From NCBI GenBank assembly GCA_021153265.1, contig JAGKTU010000013.1, forward strand, positions 1 to 35,165: a stretch of DNA of 35,165 nt. Direction: 5' to 3'. The translations under genes were made by a program, and so were the position numbers. The notes beneath the pieces are model-generated. The model ran no database searches. It was not told the origin of the DNA and saw only the letters and a program-made list of their open reading frames with translations. The DNA is from Clostridia bacterium (lineage in GTDB: Bacteria > Bacillota > Clostridia > Oscillospirales > Oscillospiraceae). Shown here in pieces: positions 1 through 7,574 of this stretch (the stretch's first letter is position 1; every line of letters begins with the position of its first letter).

Positions 1-28
1 GTGCGTATATTTCCTTTTAGACATAACG

Positions 29-72
29 ACACCCCCTGATGTAATTATCCTACATCAGGGGGTGTTTTGTCT
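29..72 (+). terminator. Rho-independent-type hairpin
   Basis: A perfect 15-bp inverted repeat (29-43 and 51-65, 7-base loop) is followed by a T-rich tract. It is terminator-like and lies directly at the point where the Mod reading frame loses its N-terminus. It may end an upstream gene or belong to the end of an inserted element. Confidence 0.7.
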
Positions 73-736
73 ATTGTCCGTTTTTACTGGTTCAGTTCAA
101 ACAACCTATGATTTCTCTGCTGATTTTGGCAATATTCGCCACGAAGGTGCAATGCCTTTCGGAAGCGGAAAAAAGCCAGTCAAAATGCTGAAACAAATCA
201 TCAACTATAATCCAAAGAAAGATGCCATTGTGCTTGACTTCTTTGCAGGAAGCGGCAGTACCGGACACGCTGTTTTAGATCTTAACGGTGATGGTGGAAG
301 CAGAACTTTTATCATGTGTACCAACAATCAGAATGGAATCTGTGAAAATACTACTTTCCCAAGAATCAGAAATGTTGTCCAGGGTTATGCTGCCACCGAT
401 CCCATTCCTGCCAATGTCAAATACTACCGCACCGATTTTGTTTCCAAGGACGATGAATATCTCTCCGATGCTCTCCTGGAACACATCCGAGAAATGATCC
501 AGTTGGAGCATGGCGTCAAGATCGACGGCAGCCAGTATCTGATGGTCATGAGCGACGAGGAAGCCGATGATTTGCAGGCACATTGGGACGAATACAAAGA
601 CGTAAAGGCCATCTATGCATCCAAAGAAGTTCTGTTCACCACGGAGCAGAATGCTCTCTTTGCCGGTGTGGAGATCCACACCATTCCCGATTACTACTTT
701 AACTTTGAACTGAAGGAGGTGGGCGAAACATGGTAA
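62..736 (+). pseudogene. Truncated type III R-M methyltransferase (Mod), C-terminal fragment
   Basis: Only the C-terminal part of a beta-class DNA adenine methyltransferase is present. The SAM-binding motif I (DFFAGSGSTG) is at about residues 59-68, preceded by the FGSGKKPVKML segment. In beta-class enzymes the catalytic DPPY motif lies N-terminal to motif I, and it is absent here. The open frame formally begins with a GTG inside the hairpin at 29-65, which is not a credible start; recognisable homology begins near base 104. The gene is therefore broken or interrupted, with the rest possibly upstream of the window. Its 3' end overlaps the start of the Res gene by 7 bases, as in intact mod-res operons. 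Methylation activity is not expected from this fragment alone. Confidence 0.8.
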
Positions 737-2940
737 GCGGGATCAACATCAATCTGTTTGATTTTCAGGAGAAAGCCGTCATCAAGCTGCTGGATATCGT
801 AACGGACAGCCGATCCAAGCAGACCGTGATCGTGAAATCCCCCACCGGCTCCGGTAAGACCATCATTCTGATCGATTTTATTGAAGAATACCTGACCAAG
901 ATCAACAGCCGTACCGCCTTCATCTGGCTGTGCCCCGGCAAGGGCGATCTGGAAGAACAGAGCCGCCAGAAGATGCGAAAATTTGCTCCCCACCGCTATA
1001 CCCAGAATCTGTTCGACGCTCTCCAGAATGGCTTCGATGCCGAAAGCACCACCTTCATTAACTGGGAGCTGGTGACGAAGAAAGGCAATACAGCCATCCG
1101 GGACAGCGAGCGGAAGAATCTCTTTGACCGCATTGCGGAAGCCCATCGGGCTGGAACGGAATTCATCGTCATCATCGATGAGGAACACTCCAATAACACC
1201 GCAAAGGCAAAGACCATCATTGATGCTTTCTCCGCCAGGAATATCATCCGTGTCAGTGCCACTGCCGTGGAGAACAAGCGGTATGAGTATTTTGAAATTG
1301 ACGAAGTGGATGTCATCAATGCCGGTTTGATCACCAAGGCTCTCTACGTGAACGAGGGACTGGTGGATGGTATGGAGATCACCAACGATTATGAGTGCCT
1401 GTTGGATCTGGCTGATGCCAAGCGCAAGGCAATTGCTGCCCGGTATAAAGAACTGGGCAAAACAATTCGTCCTCTTGTACTGATTCAATTCCCCAATGGC
1501 CAGCCGGAAACCATTCTTGCAGTGGAATCCAAGCTGGAAAGCATGGGATACACCTACGACAATGGCATGGTCAGCAAATGGATGAGTGAGGACAAGCGGG
1601 ATCTGCCCGACAACCTGACCGAAAACGATGCCACCCCGGTGTTCCTGCTGATGAAGCAGGCAATCAGCACCGGCTGGGACTGTCCTCGCGCAAAGATCCT
1701 GGTAAAGCTGCGTGAAGGCATGAACGAGGGTTTTGAAATCCAGACTATTGGTCGCATCCGCCGTATGCCCGAAGCGAGACATTACGAGGACGATTTGCTG
1801 GACTTCTGCTATGTGTACACCTTCGACGAGAAGTATAAGGCAGGTCTGCTGTCCAGCATTGATAAGGCCTACGAAACCCGCCGCCTGTTCCTGAAGGATA
1901 AGTGTAAAACATTTACTCTGGAGAAAGAAATCCGGGATATGGACTTCGACGGTCTGGGTGAGCGCGAGGTATTGATCAAGATCTACGAAGCACTGGTTGC
2001 CAAGTACAATCTGGGCAGCGATAAGAAGCAGAACCAGATGCTCCTGGCTGATGCCGGATACATCTTTGGTGCAGAGATTCATGGGCAGGCTTTGCAAGGC
2101 GAATTTGTGCGTACATCTGCGCTGACTGACAGCCACAGCTACATCACAACCCATAAGCGCATCGATACCCACAAGCATGGTATGCAGCTCATGCACAGTA
2201 TCGATGCCATCAAGAGCTCCATCGGCATGGCCCAGAATAAGGTCAAGACCATTCTGGAACGACTGTTCCGTAAGGGTGGTGCCACCGGCCGGAAGCTGAT
2301 TGCACTGGAAACTGCGGAGTTCTATGCTTTTGTCATCAATAACCAGCACAAGCTGAAAGAGGAATTCCGGGAAGTCACGGCGCAGATGGCTGTTCAGTTG
2401 AGCTATGAGCGCAATCCCAAGCGGAGTACATTCCGCATCCCGGAGCAGGACTTCTTCCGCTACGATCCCAATGTCAAGGGTGAGGTGGAATACCTGTCCA
2501 ATGCTTACCATGAGTACACCTCCGGTTTTGCCACCAGTCTTGTCCGCAGCACCTGCGAAATGCTGTTTGAGCAGCACTGCGAAGGTCGTCAGGACATCGA
2601 ATGGGTGTATAAGAACGGCGATACCGGACAGCAGTATTTCTCCATCGTCTATGTGGACGGCATTCAGAAGCAGTGGCTGTTCTATGCCGACTATATCGTG
2701 ATGAAGAAGGACGGCACTGTCTGGGTGATCGAAACCAAGGGCGGCGAAGCCAGGGGTCAGGACAAGAACATCGACCGTCAGATCGAGAACAAGTTCAATG
2801 CGTTTAAGGCCTATGCCGCTAAGCATAACCTGCATTGGGGCTTCGTGCGGGATAAGGATAATCAGCTCTATATCAATAATACCGAGTTTGCTGAAGATAT
2901 GGCTGATGATCACTGGGTGCCGTTGGCACAGGAGTTTTAA
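730..2940 (+). CDS. Type III restriction enzyme Res subunit (DEAD/DEAH helicase-nuclease)
   Basis: Superfamily 2 helicase with a C-terminal nuclease. Walker A SPTGSGKT is at residues 37-44, the DEEH box at 150-153, SAT at 176-178, and a motif V/VI region (STGWDCP, then QTIGRIRR) at about 312-342. Near 649-670 the pattern YADYIV...WVIETKGG fits a PD-(D/E)xK nuclease. Res proteins translocate along DNA and cut when two unmethylated sites meet, normally only in complex with Mod. At 736 aa it is shorter than classical EcoP1I/EcoP15I-type Res (roughly 970 aa). The ATG follows an AAGGAGGTG site and overlaps the Mod fragment. With Mod truncated, an active Res would need a Mod from elsewhere, so it may be an orphan. 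Confidence 0.9.
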   Translation: MVSGININLFDFQEKAVIKLLDIVTDSRSKQTVIVKSPTGSGKTIILIDFIEEYLTKINSRTAFIWLCPGKGDLEEQSRQKMRKFAPHRYTQNLFDALQNGFDAESTTFINWELVTKKGNTAIRDSERKNLFDRIAEAHRAGTEFIVIIDEEHSNNTAKAKTIIDAFSARNIIRVSATAVENKRYEYFEIDEVDVINAGLITKALYVNEGLVDGMEITNDYECLLDLADAKRKAIAARYKELGKTIRPLVLIQFPNGQPETILAVESKLESMGYTYDNGMVSKWMSEDKRDLPDNLTENDATPVFLLMKQAISTGWDCPRAKILVKLREGMNEGFEIQTIGRIRRMPEARHYEDDLLDFCYVYTFDEKYKAGLLSSIDKAYETRRLFLKDKCKTFTLEKEIRDMDFDGLGEREVLIKIYEALVAKYNLGSDKKQNQMLLADAGYIFGAEIHGQALQGEFVRTSALTDSHSYITTHKRIDTHKHGMQLMHSIDAIKSSIGMAQNKVKTILERLFRKGGATGRKLIALETAEFYAFVINNQHKLKEEFREVTAQMAVQLSYERNPKRSTFRIPEQDFFRYDPNVKGEVEYLSNAYHEYTSGFATSLVRSTCEMLFEQHCEGRQDIEWVYKNGDTGQQYFSIVYVDGIQKQWLFYADYIVMKKDGTVWVIETKGGEARGQDKNIDRQIENKFNAFKAYAAKHNLHWGFVRDKDNQLYINNTEFAEDMADDHWVPLAQEF

Positions 2941-2989
2941 GCATTGAAATCCCCCGTGCATACTCCCAAAAACAGAGAGGTGACTACGA

Positions 2990-3748
2990 TTGCGAAGTAA
3001 GAAGTATTCTTGTCCCAACGGATGCGCGCTTCCTCCAAGAAAAAAAGAACTCAAGGAGTTTGACAACGGAACATATGGTTTTGCTTACCGTGATTTTATT
3101 TTCTGCCCTTGCTGCGGAAGTTTGATGCCATATTCGCTGGATAAAATCAAAGGGTTCTTCGATGTATTTAATCTTCATCCATCACTGGAGCGAGCCAAGG
3201 AATTGGTATATAAGTCAGAGTTTGAAGCGGCAGCACGCGAATCATTTATTGCAGTGGAAACTAGCTTGAAGAAAAAGTCAGGACTTGATCTACATGGCTC
3301 CGATTTGGTCACCAAAGCACTATCATATGATGCAGATAAAAACACTGGCGAGATCAAAAAGGCGCCATTGATTGCAATCAACAACTTAAAATCGGATTCA
3401 GATAGAAATGAACAGCGTGGAATCATGTATATGCTTATGGGCTTCTTTCAAGGCCCCAGAAATCTATATCAACATAATCATATTGGATCAGGTGTAAGCA
3501 ATTCCATTTCTGTGTTGGTCGAAGCCTCTTTTTTCTTGCATCTATTAGACGGAAACAGCATTACAAAAAATGGCCGATGGATACCGACACTGGTAGACTA
3601 TCGGGAAATATATAGGAAAATGCCAAAGCGTAGGGATCGATGGAAATTGATTCGCATGTTGAAAAGACGAGCACGATTTATAAAGAAGAATGAAAAGATC
3701 GAAGTCGTCCATGGTGCTTCTGATGAAAACGAGGTGGATAACAAATGA
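2990..3748 (+). CDS. Zinc-ribbon plus HEPN (Ymh/TIGR02391-like) protein
   Basis: The 252-aa protein has an N-terminal zinc-ribbon-like region (C8, C12, C39 and C41/C42). Residues 70-190 resemble the TIGR02391/Hypoth_Ymh family, which belongs to the HEPN superfamily. R157-N-L-Y-Q-H162 matches the HEPN R-x4-H catalytic signature, so an RNase activity in phage defence or toxin-antitoxin style growth control is plausible. The start is TTG, placed 9 bases after a GAGAGGTGA ribosome site. It sits 49 bases after res, and its stop overlaps the next start (ATGA), indicating translational coupling with the GIY-YIG gene. The C-terminus is rich in Arg/Lys. Family assignment is fairly sure; function is inferred. 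Confidence 0.7.
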   Translation: MRSKKYSCPNGCALPPRKKELKEFDNGTYGFAYRDFIFCPCCGSLMPYSLDKIKGFFDVFNLHPSLERAKELVYKSEFEAAARESFIAVETSLKKKSGLDLHGSDLVTKALSYDADKNTGEIKKAPLIAINNLKSDSDRNEQRGIMYMLMGFFQGPRNLYQHNHIGSGVSNSISVLVEASFFLHLLDGNSITKNGRWIPTLVDYREIYRKMPKRRDRWKLIRMLKRRARFIKKNEKIEVVHGASDENEVDNK

Positions 3749-4410
3749 GTAAAGGCGTAATTTATATCCTGACAAATCCATCGTTTCCTCAATATGTGAA
3801 AATTGGATATGCCACAGATGTGAAGCAACGGCTGGATGAACTCAATCGTAGCAGTGCTGTGCCATTTGCGTTCCGCATCTATGCTACATACGAAGTGGAC
3901 TCTGCGCTTTCGGACAAAAAGCTTCATTCCATTTTGGACAAGCTAAATCCGGAATTGCGTTCCACAGAAGAGGTAGACGGCAAGCGTCGTATCCGTGAGT
4001 TCTATGCCATGACGCCGGAGGATGCATTCTCCATTCTGGAAGCCATTGCGGAGATTAACAATTACCGTCATCGCCTGAAAAAGTGGAAGGCAACTGCCAC
4101 TGAGCAACGTGATGAAGCACTGGCGCAGGAGATTAACGAGCAGCACCAGGAGCGTTTGGCTCCCTTCACATTCTCAAAGTGCGGTATCAATATCGGTGAG
4201 CAGATCGAGTTTTTCTGCAACGGAAACGATCATACAGGAGAACTGTGCGAGGTCGTTGACGATAAGCATGTTCGCTACAACGGCGAAACCTGGTCACTCA
4301 CCGCACTGGCAAAACAGTTAACTGGAGTAAAAAGTGCTATTGCCGGACCTAAGTATTTCAAATACAAAGGGGAGTGGCTGAATAGCATACGCCACCGGTT
4401 AGGGGTATAG
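3745..4410 (+). CDS. GIY-YIG nuclease family protein (T5orf172-like) with C-terminal RAMA-like domain
   Basis: Residues 1-95 carry the T5orf172/MUG113-type GIY-YIG fold: GVIYILTNPSFPQYVKIGYA at 4-23, then a conserved QRLDEL helix and a later REFY. About residues 96-135 look helical or coiled-coil (many K/E/Q). Residues 140-221 (GINIGEQIEF...YNGETWSLTALAKQL...YKGEWLNSIR) resemble the small RAMA/DUF4357-type domain found beside restriction enzymes and methylases. The ATG overlaps the upstream HEPN gene by 4 bases. Together this suggests a DNA-cutting or DNA-sensing partner in a defence cassette. The C-terminal domain call is by pattern only. Confidence 0.75.
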   Translation: MSKGVIYILTNPSFPQYVKIGYATDVKQRLDELNRSSAVPFAFRIYATYEVDSALSDKKLHSILDKLNPELRSTEEVDGKRRIREFYAMTPEDAFSILEAIAEINNYRHRLKKWKATATEQRDEALAQEINEQHQERLAPFTFSKCGINIGEQIEFFCNGNDHTGELCEVVDDKHVRYNGETWSLTALAKQLTGVKSAIAGPKYFKYKGEWLNSIRHRLGV

Positions 4411-4440
4411 AAAGACCATCGTCGTAACGACGGAAATGAG

Positions 4441-4971
4441 GTGAATTCCCTGATTGAGCAAATAGTAAGTGAGATCCGTATGGCTCTATCCCACGAATTG
4501 TACTTGTCAGCATTGGCGCTTGCGCTTACTTTGCCTGATACTTGTGGGAAAGCAGAATATCCTGATGAGGATCATAACGGTGTCCGCTATAGAAACTGGT
4601 GCAGCCAATATGTTATCACAGATAGGTGTGATTCTCCCTACGGATACGATATGCCGTACCTGAACGAAGAAATCATTTATAGTCTGCGTAATTCTTTGCT
4701 TCACCAAAGCACTCCCAATGTGGAAAAATCGACAATCCGTGAATCCCGGTGTAAAATTGATAAATTTGAGCTAGTTGCAACCAAAGAGAATTCTGCCAAT
4801 GGCGATCTGAGTATGGTTTCCTACGGAAAAGATATGTGCATAGTACATAGGGAATTGCAAGTGCATATCTCTCACTTGTGTTACATTCTTTGCACGGCAG
4901 CGGAGAACTACTACAGAAACAATAAAGGAAAATTTGACTTTATAAAATACTCGATCGTGACAAGAGAATAG
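4441..4971 (+). CDS. Hypothetical protein with HEPN-like R-x4-H motif
   Basis: The 176-aa protein belongs to no family I can name. It opens with a helical segment followed by LALALTLPDTCGKAEYP, a stretch I recognise from uncharacterised proteins in accessory regions. R83-N-S-L-L-H88 fits the HEPN RNase signature (R-x4-H, with N after R). The remainder is mixed helix and strand with no membrane segment. The formal start is GTG at 4441, but the best ribosome site (GAGGTG, 4439-4444) overlaps it, so a non-standard start near 4450-4453 is possible. It lies 30 bases after the GIY-YIG gene in the same direction and ends before a shared bidirectional terminator, so it is probably the last gene of the cassette. 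Confidence 0.6.
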   Translation: MNSLIEQIVSEIRMALSHELYLSALALALTLPDTCGKAEYPDEDHNGVRYRNWCSQYVITDRCDSPYGYDMPYLNEEIIYSLRNSLLHQSTPNVEKSTIRESRCKIDKFELVATKENSANGDLSMVSYGKDMCIVHRELQVHISHLCYILCTAAENYYRNNKGKFDFIKYSIVTRE

Positions 4972-5120
4972 GCAGATGTTATCTACAAAAAACAGCAATG
5001 TATGCCACCAAGCTTATCGGATGATTATCCCTTTCTTGGAGTTTCCTTTCTTGCGGCTTGAAGATTAAGAAATAACCAAACTGTCTAATTTGCGTATCTG
5101 ACAGACAAGAATGCATATGT

Positions 5121-5163
5121 TAAGAACCCGCTATGAGGATGATTCCTTCATAGCGGGTTCTTA
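5121..5163. terminator. Bidirectional terminator
   Basis: A 16-bp inverted repeat (5121-5136 and 5148-5163) separates the converging HEPN-like gene (+) and DUF6809 gene (-). The stretch 4972-5120 holds nothing else I can identify. Confidence 0.85.
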
Positions 5164-5469
5164 TTATAAAATGTCCAGCTCTATCATCAGGTGTGCCCCA
5201 TAAATCAGGCCGTGGCGGAAGGCTTTTTCCTCGTAGGCTGTACACAGGCGGCAGCAGAGGTTAAAGACGGCATTGTTATCGCTCAGTGGTAGGGACTCCA
5301 GGAAACATTCCAGTTCCTTGAAACCCTCGCTGATCTCCGGCGGGTCGGATTCGTGAGATTCGGCATAGACTTGGTAGAGCTGGTCGAGAACGGTTTCAGC
5401 ATCACCGTTCCCGGCATCAAAAGGATGGTCGCGCGTGTAGACTTTCAATGCCTCGGCAAAGGATTGCAA
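5164..5469 (-). CDS. DUF6809-family small protein (copy 1)
   Basis: The 101-aa protein has the family hallmark near its C-terminus: CRLCTAYEEKAFRHGLIYG, that is C-x-L-C, an acidic helix, then F/G-rich helix repeats ending MIEL. Two paralogues lie at 13286-13606 and 12972-13276. The start is TTG at 5469 after AGGAGGTG; the short spacing leaves the downstream TTG (codon 8) as an alternative. Function is unknown. The CxLC pair might bind metal or form a disulfide, but copy 3 and other members would need comparison. The promoter region is nearly identical to that of copy 2. Confidence 0.7.
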   Translation of the reverse strand: MQSFAEALKVYTRDHPFDAGNGDAETVLDQLYQVYAESHESDPPEISEGFKELECFLESLPLSDNNAVFNLCCRLCTAYEEKAFRHGLIYGAHLMIELDIL

Positions 5470-5493
5470 GACACCTCCTAAAAAGTTTGTGTG

Positions 5494-5522
5494 ATGTTAC
5501 CTTGGAAGTGCGGATATTGCAA
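5494..5522 (-). promoter_or_regulatory. Promoter of DUF6809 copy 1
   Basis: On the minus strand, TTGCAA (5517-5522), a 17-base spacer and TAACAT (5494-5499) form a sigma-A-type promoter about 25 bases from the start codon. The block 5480-5511 is identical over 32 bases to 13620-13651. Confidence 0.7.
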
Positions 5523-5549
5523 GTCCTTTTTCAAAAAGTTTTGCCATTG

Positions 5550-6074
5550 TCAAACTCCATAGGTTCCCGTGGGAGGATCTTGAAATAGTGGAATCTGCGG
5601 TGTCGCGAAAGTAAACACCACGAACAACACACCGATTAGGCATATGGTGGCAAAAGCACGCCAAGGATGCTTGCATTGTAGCCAATCCTTTTTGAAAGCC
5701 AACCATTCAAAGAGAAAGACCAGCAAAGCGGTGATATAAAAGATGGCGATATTGATCCAGTCCGGGGATTTGCCGAACACGCCGTTATAGGTATAAAACA
5801 GCACCGGAATCAGTATAAGCCCCAGGAGGACTTGTGCCAGCTTGACACACCAGTAGTTTTCCTGATCCCTGAAAAACAAACGCTGAACCAGGGCAAAGAG
5901 AAACATGGGCCAGAACAGCAGCTTCATATGCTCCCAGGTGGATTCGTTCACCCCGGAAAAGGGCGCAACCAGGATACTCCCGCCTGTCCAATCGTACAAG
6001 AAGTGCAGAATCGTGCCGCCAAAGGTAACTGCCGCAAATCCAGCTGCTTGCCAAAGAATTGACCGTTGTTTCAT
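5550..6074 (-). CDS. DUF6512-like integral membrane protein
   Basis: This 174-aa protein is strongly hydrophobic, with about five membrane segments (roughly residues 8-25, 52-66, 79-96, 106-124 and 140-158). The loop GVNESTWEHMKLLFWP near 41-56 is typical of a family I recognise as DUF6512; its role is unknown. The ATG follows a GGTGGGG-like ribosome site. Its 3' end lies just upstream of the DUF6809 copy 1 promoter, and both are on the minus strand. Its upstream region contains one copy of a 23-bp direct repeat (6128-6150). Confidence 0.65.
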   Translation of the reverse strand: MKQRSILWQAAGFAAVTFGGTILHFLYDWTGGSILVAPFSGVNESTWEHMKLLFWPMFLFALVQRLFFRDQENYWCVKLAQVLLGLILIPVLFYTYNGVFGKSPDWINIAIFYITALLVFLFEWLAFKKDWLQCKHPWRAFATICLIGVLFVVFTFATPQIPLFQDPPTGTYGV

Positions 6075-6127
6075 AGCCCCACCTCGCTGGTATGATACAA
6101 GCAGTTTATGTGTGGAGCGCCGCCATT

Positions 6128-6150
6128 TGCACCGCTATAAACAAAGAAAA
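6128..6150. repeat. 23-bp direct repeat, left copy (possible attachment site)
   Basis: Identical base for base to 20278-20300 in the same orientation, with flanks that do not match. The two copies bracket about 14.1 kb that contains two tyrosine recombinases, so these may be attL/attR. Confidence 0.55.
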
Positions 6151-6172
6151 AGCAAGTGAGAGCAATTTATTC

Positions 6173-6201
6173 TTGCGAACGAGTGTTCGATACTGTATAA
6201 T
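6173..6201 (+). promoter_or_regulatory. Promoter with overlapping LexA/DinR (SOS) operator
   Basis: TTGCGA (6173-6178), a 17-base spacer and TATAAT (6196-6201) form the promoter. The palindrome CGAAC-GAGT-GTTCG (6176-6189) matches the Gram-positive LexA box (CGAAC-N4-GTTCG) and overlaps the -35 element and spacer, an ideal repressor position. AGGAGGTG at 6211-6218 is the ribosome site for the next gene. Confidence 0.85.
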
Positions 6202-6225
6202 ATAAAAGCTAGGAGGTGCTTGAGA

Positions 6226-6810
6226 ATGAAGCGACAAAGTCCAGCAAAAAGCAAGAAGGTAAAAAAGTCTCCTGTCAATAAGAATCCTGTTGTGTTCGAG
6301 ACAGCCTTTGAGAAGAAACTAGGACAAACGCCAGTTGAATATCTTACCAACAAGATTCAAGGCGGTTCTTCCCTTTCGTCTATTGAGTACCTCTTTGATA
6401 TTGTTTCTGCTGAAATTGCTATGAAGAATAATTGCGTTTGTAAGGGATTTGCGTACTACTATGAGAAGGCACAGGAGAGGATAAATGCTATGAAGAAGCG
6501 CACTGTTTACAATAAACTGGTCCGGGACAGAATTCCGGAGATTATTGATGCATCAGGAAAAACTTGCACAGTTGAGGTGTTGCCCAATGATGCCTATATC
6601 GAGGCGTTGGACGCGAAGCTGAACGAAGAATTGGCAGAATATCAGCAGAGTAAGTCTCTTGAGGAACTTGCGGATTTGTTGGAAGTTATGGGTGCTGTCG
6701 TTAAGGCTAGGGGTTATACATGGGATGACCTTACTCGCGTTCGCAAGGGGAAACGCGCGCAGCGTGGTGCGTTTGATCAAAGGATATTCTTGAAGGAAGT
6801 AATTGAGTGA
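6226..6810 (+). CDS. MazG-like nucleotide pyrophosphohydrolase with unknown N-terminal domain
   Basis: The C-terminal half (about residues 90-194) matches the phosphoribosyl-ATP pyrophosphohydrolase/MazG-like fold: YNKLVRDRIPEII, a KLNEELAEY helix and EELADLLEV, giving the paired acidic motifs that bind Mg. Such enzymes hydrolyse (d)NTPs to monophosphates. The first ~88 residues are basic, then helical, and I do not recognise them. An internal ATG at 6490, preceded by AGGAGAGG, could start a catalytic-domain-only product. I chose ATG 6226, 8 bases after AGGAGGTG; the TTG at 6220 is too close. It is the first gene behind the SOS promoter and fits a damage-induced nucleotide-pool cleaning role, which is inference. 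Confidence 0.75.
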   Translation: MKRQSPAKSKKVKKSPVNKNPVVFETAFEKKLGQTPVEYLTNKIQGGSSLSSIEYLFDIVSAEIAMKNNCVCKGFAYYYEKAQERINAMKKRTVYNKLVRDRIPEIIDASGKTCTVEVLPNDAYIEALDAKLNEELAEYQQSKSLEELADLLEVMGAVVKARGYTWDDLTRVRKGKRAQRGAFDQRIFLKEVIE

Positions 6811-6872
6811 AAAAGAACCCTCTTTTCGCATATCGCCAGATGTGATAGAATAGGGACAAAGGAAGTGATCCC

Positions 6873-7562
6873 GTGATCCAAAACTTTGAAGATTTCTGCC
6901 GTGAACTGAATAGCTGCGGCTTTTCCATGGGTGGCGGCAATGCCAAGGGCATCTTTGCGCTGATCGACTACGACTGGCTGAATCGGGATTTGCTGGACAC
7001 CCCGGTGAAGTGGCACTGTGGCGACCCGGAGGTAGACCCTTGGGAATGGCGGATGCGGGTGTTGGAGGAACGGTCTGACATCGCCTACTCCAAGGTGTTC
7101 TTCAAAACCAGCGGTTTTATCACCAAGGACTGGTATCCCTATTTCTATGCCGTTCGCAGAAACGGCGAGACTTTCGAGGAAGCCTATGAGCGGGGCGGCA
7201 TCAGCCACACCGCAAAGCGGATCTATGATATCGTCCGGGATGGCTATGTGGCGCTCCATGAGATCAAGGCGCTGGGCGGTTTCGGAAAAGAGGACAAGTC
7301 GAGCTTTGACCGGGCAATGGTGGAACTGCAAATGGGCATGTTCATTACCATGACCGGCCGGAAGCAAAAGAAAAACAAGTACGGCATCGAATACGGCTGG
7401 AACAGCACCGTTTTCACCACCGTGGAGAATTTCTGGGCAGAGCGGAATTTTGAGATCCCGGATCTGGATGCCGACGAAAGCTATGAAAAGATCCGCCAGC
7501 AGATCCTGCTGTTGAATCCCACGGCGGAGGAAAAGATCATTCGGAAGTTTATTAAGGGATAA
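6873..7562 (+). CDS. AlkZ-related protein
   Basis: The 229-aa protein resembles the group annotated as AlkZ-related, distant relatives of the AlkZ/YcaQ winged-helix DNA glycosylases: WEWRMRVLEE, YSKVFFKTSGFITKDWYPYF, then a GLDRAMVELQ-like helix and a C-terminal LLNPTAEEKIIRKFI. The Q-x-Q catalytic pair of true AlkZ is not visible, so glycosylase activity is doubtful. The start is GTG at 6873 after GGAAGTG. A TGA-TAGAAT extended -10 (TAGAAT at 6846-6851) in the 62-base gap may give it its own promoter. The next gene follows after 12 bases. Confidence 0.65.
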   Translation: MIQNFEDFCRELNSCGFSMGGGNAKGIFALIDYDWLNRDLLDTPVKWHCGDPEVDPWEWRMRVLEERSDIAYSKVFFKTSGFITKDWYPYFYAVRRNGETFEEAYERGGISHTAKRIYDIVRDGYVALHEIKALGGFGKEDKSSFDRAMVELQMGMFITMTGRKQKKNKYGIEYGWNSTVFTTVENFWAERNFEIPDLDADESYEKIRQQILLLNPTAEEKIIRKFIKG

Positions 7563-7574
7563 GTGAAATGAGGT

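Noticed and set aside
694..3066. 790-codon open frame on the minus strand opposite res
   Set aside because: It is antisense to a clear helicase with all motifs, has no recognisable domain and no ribosome site. It arises from codon bias of res.
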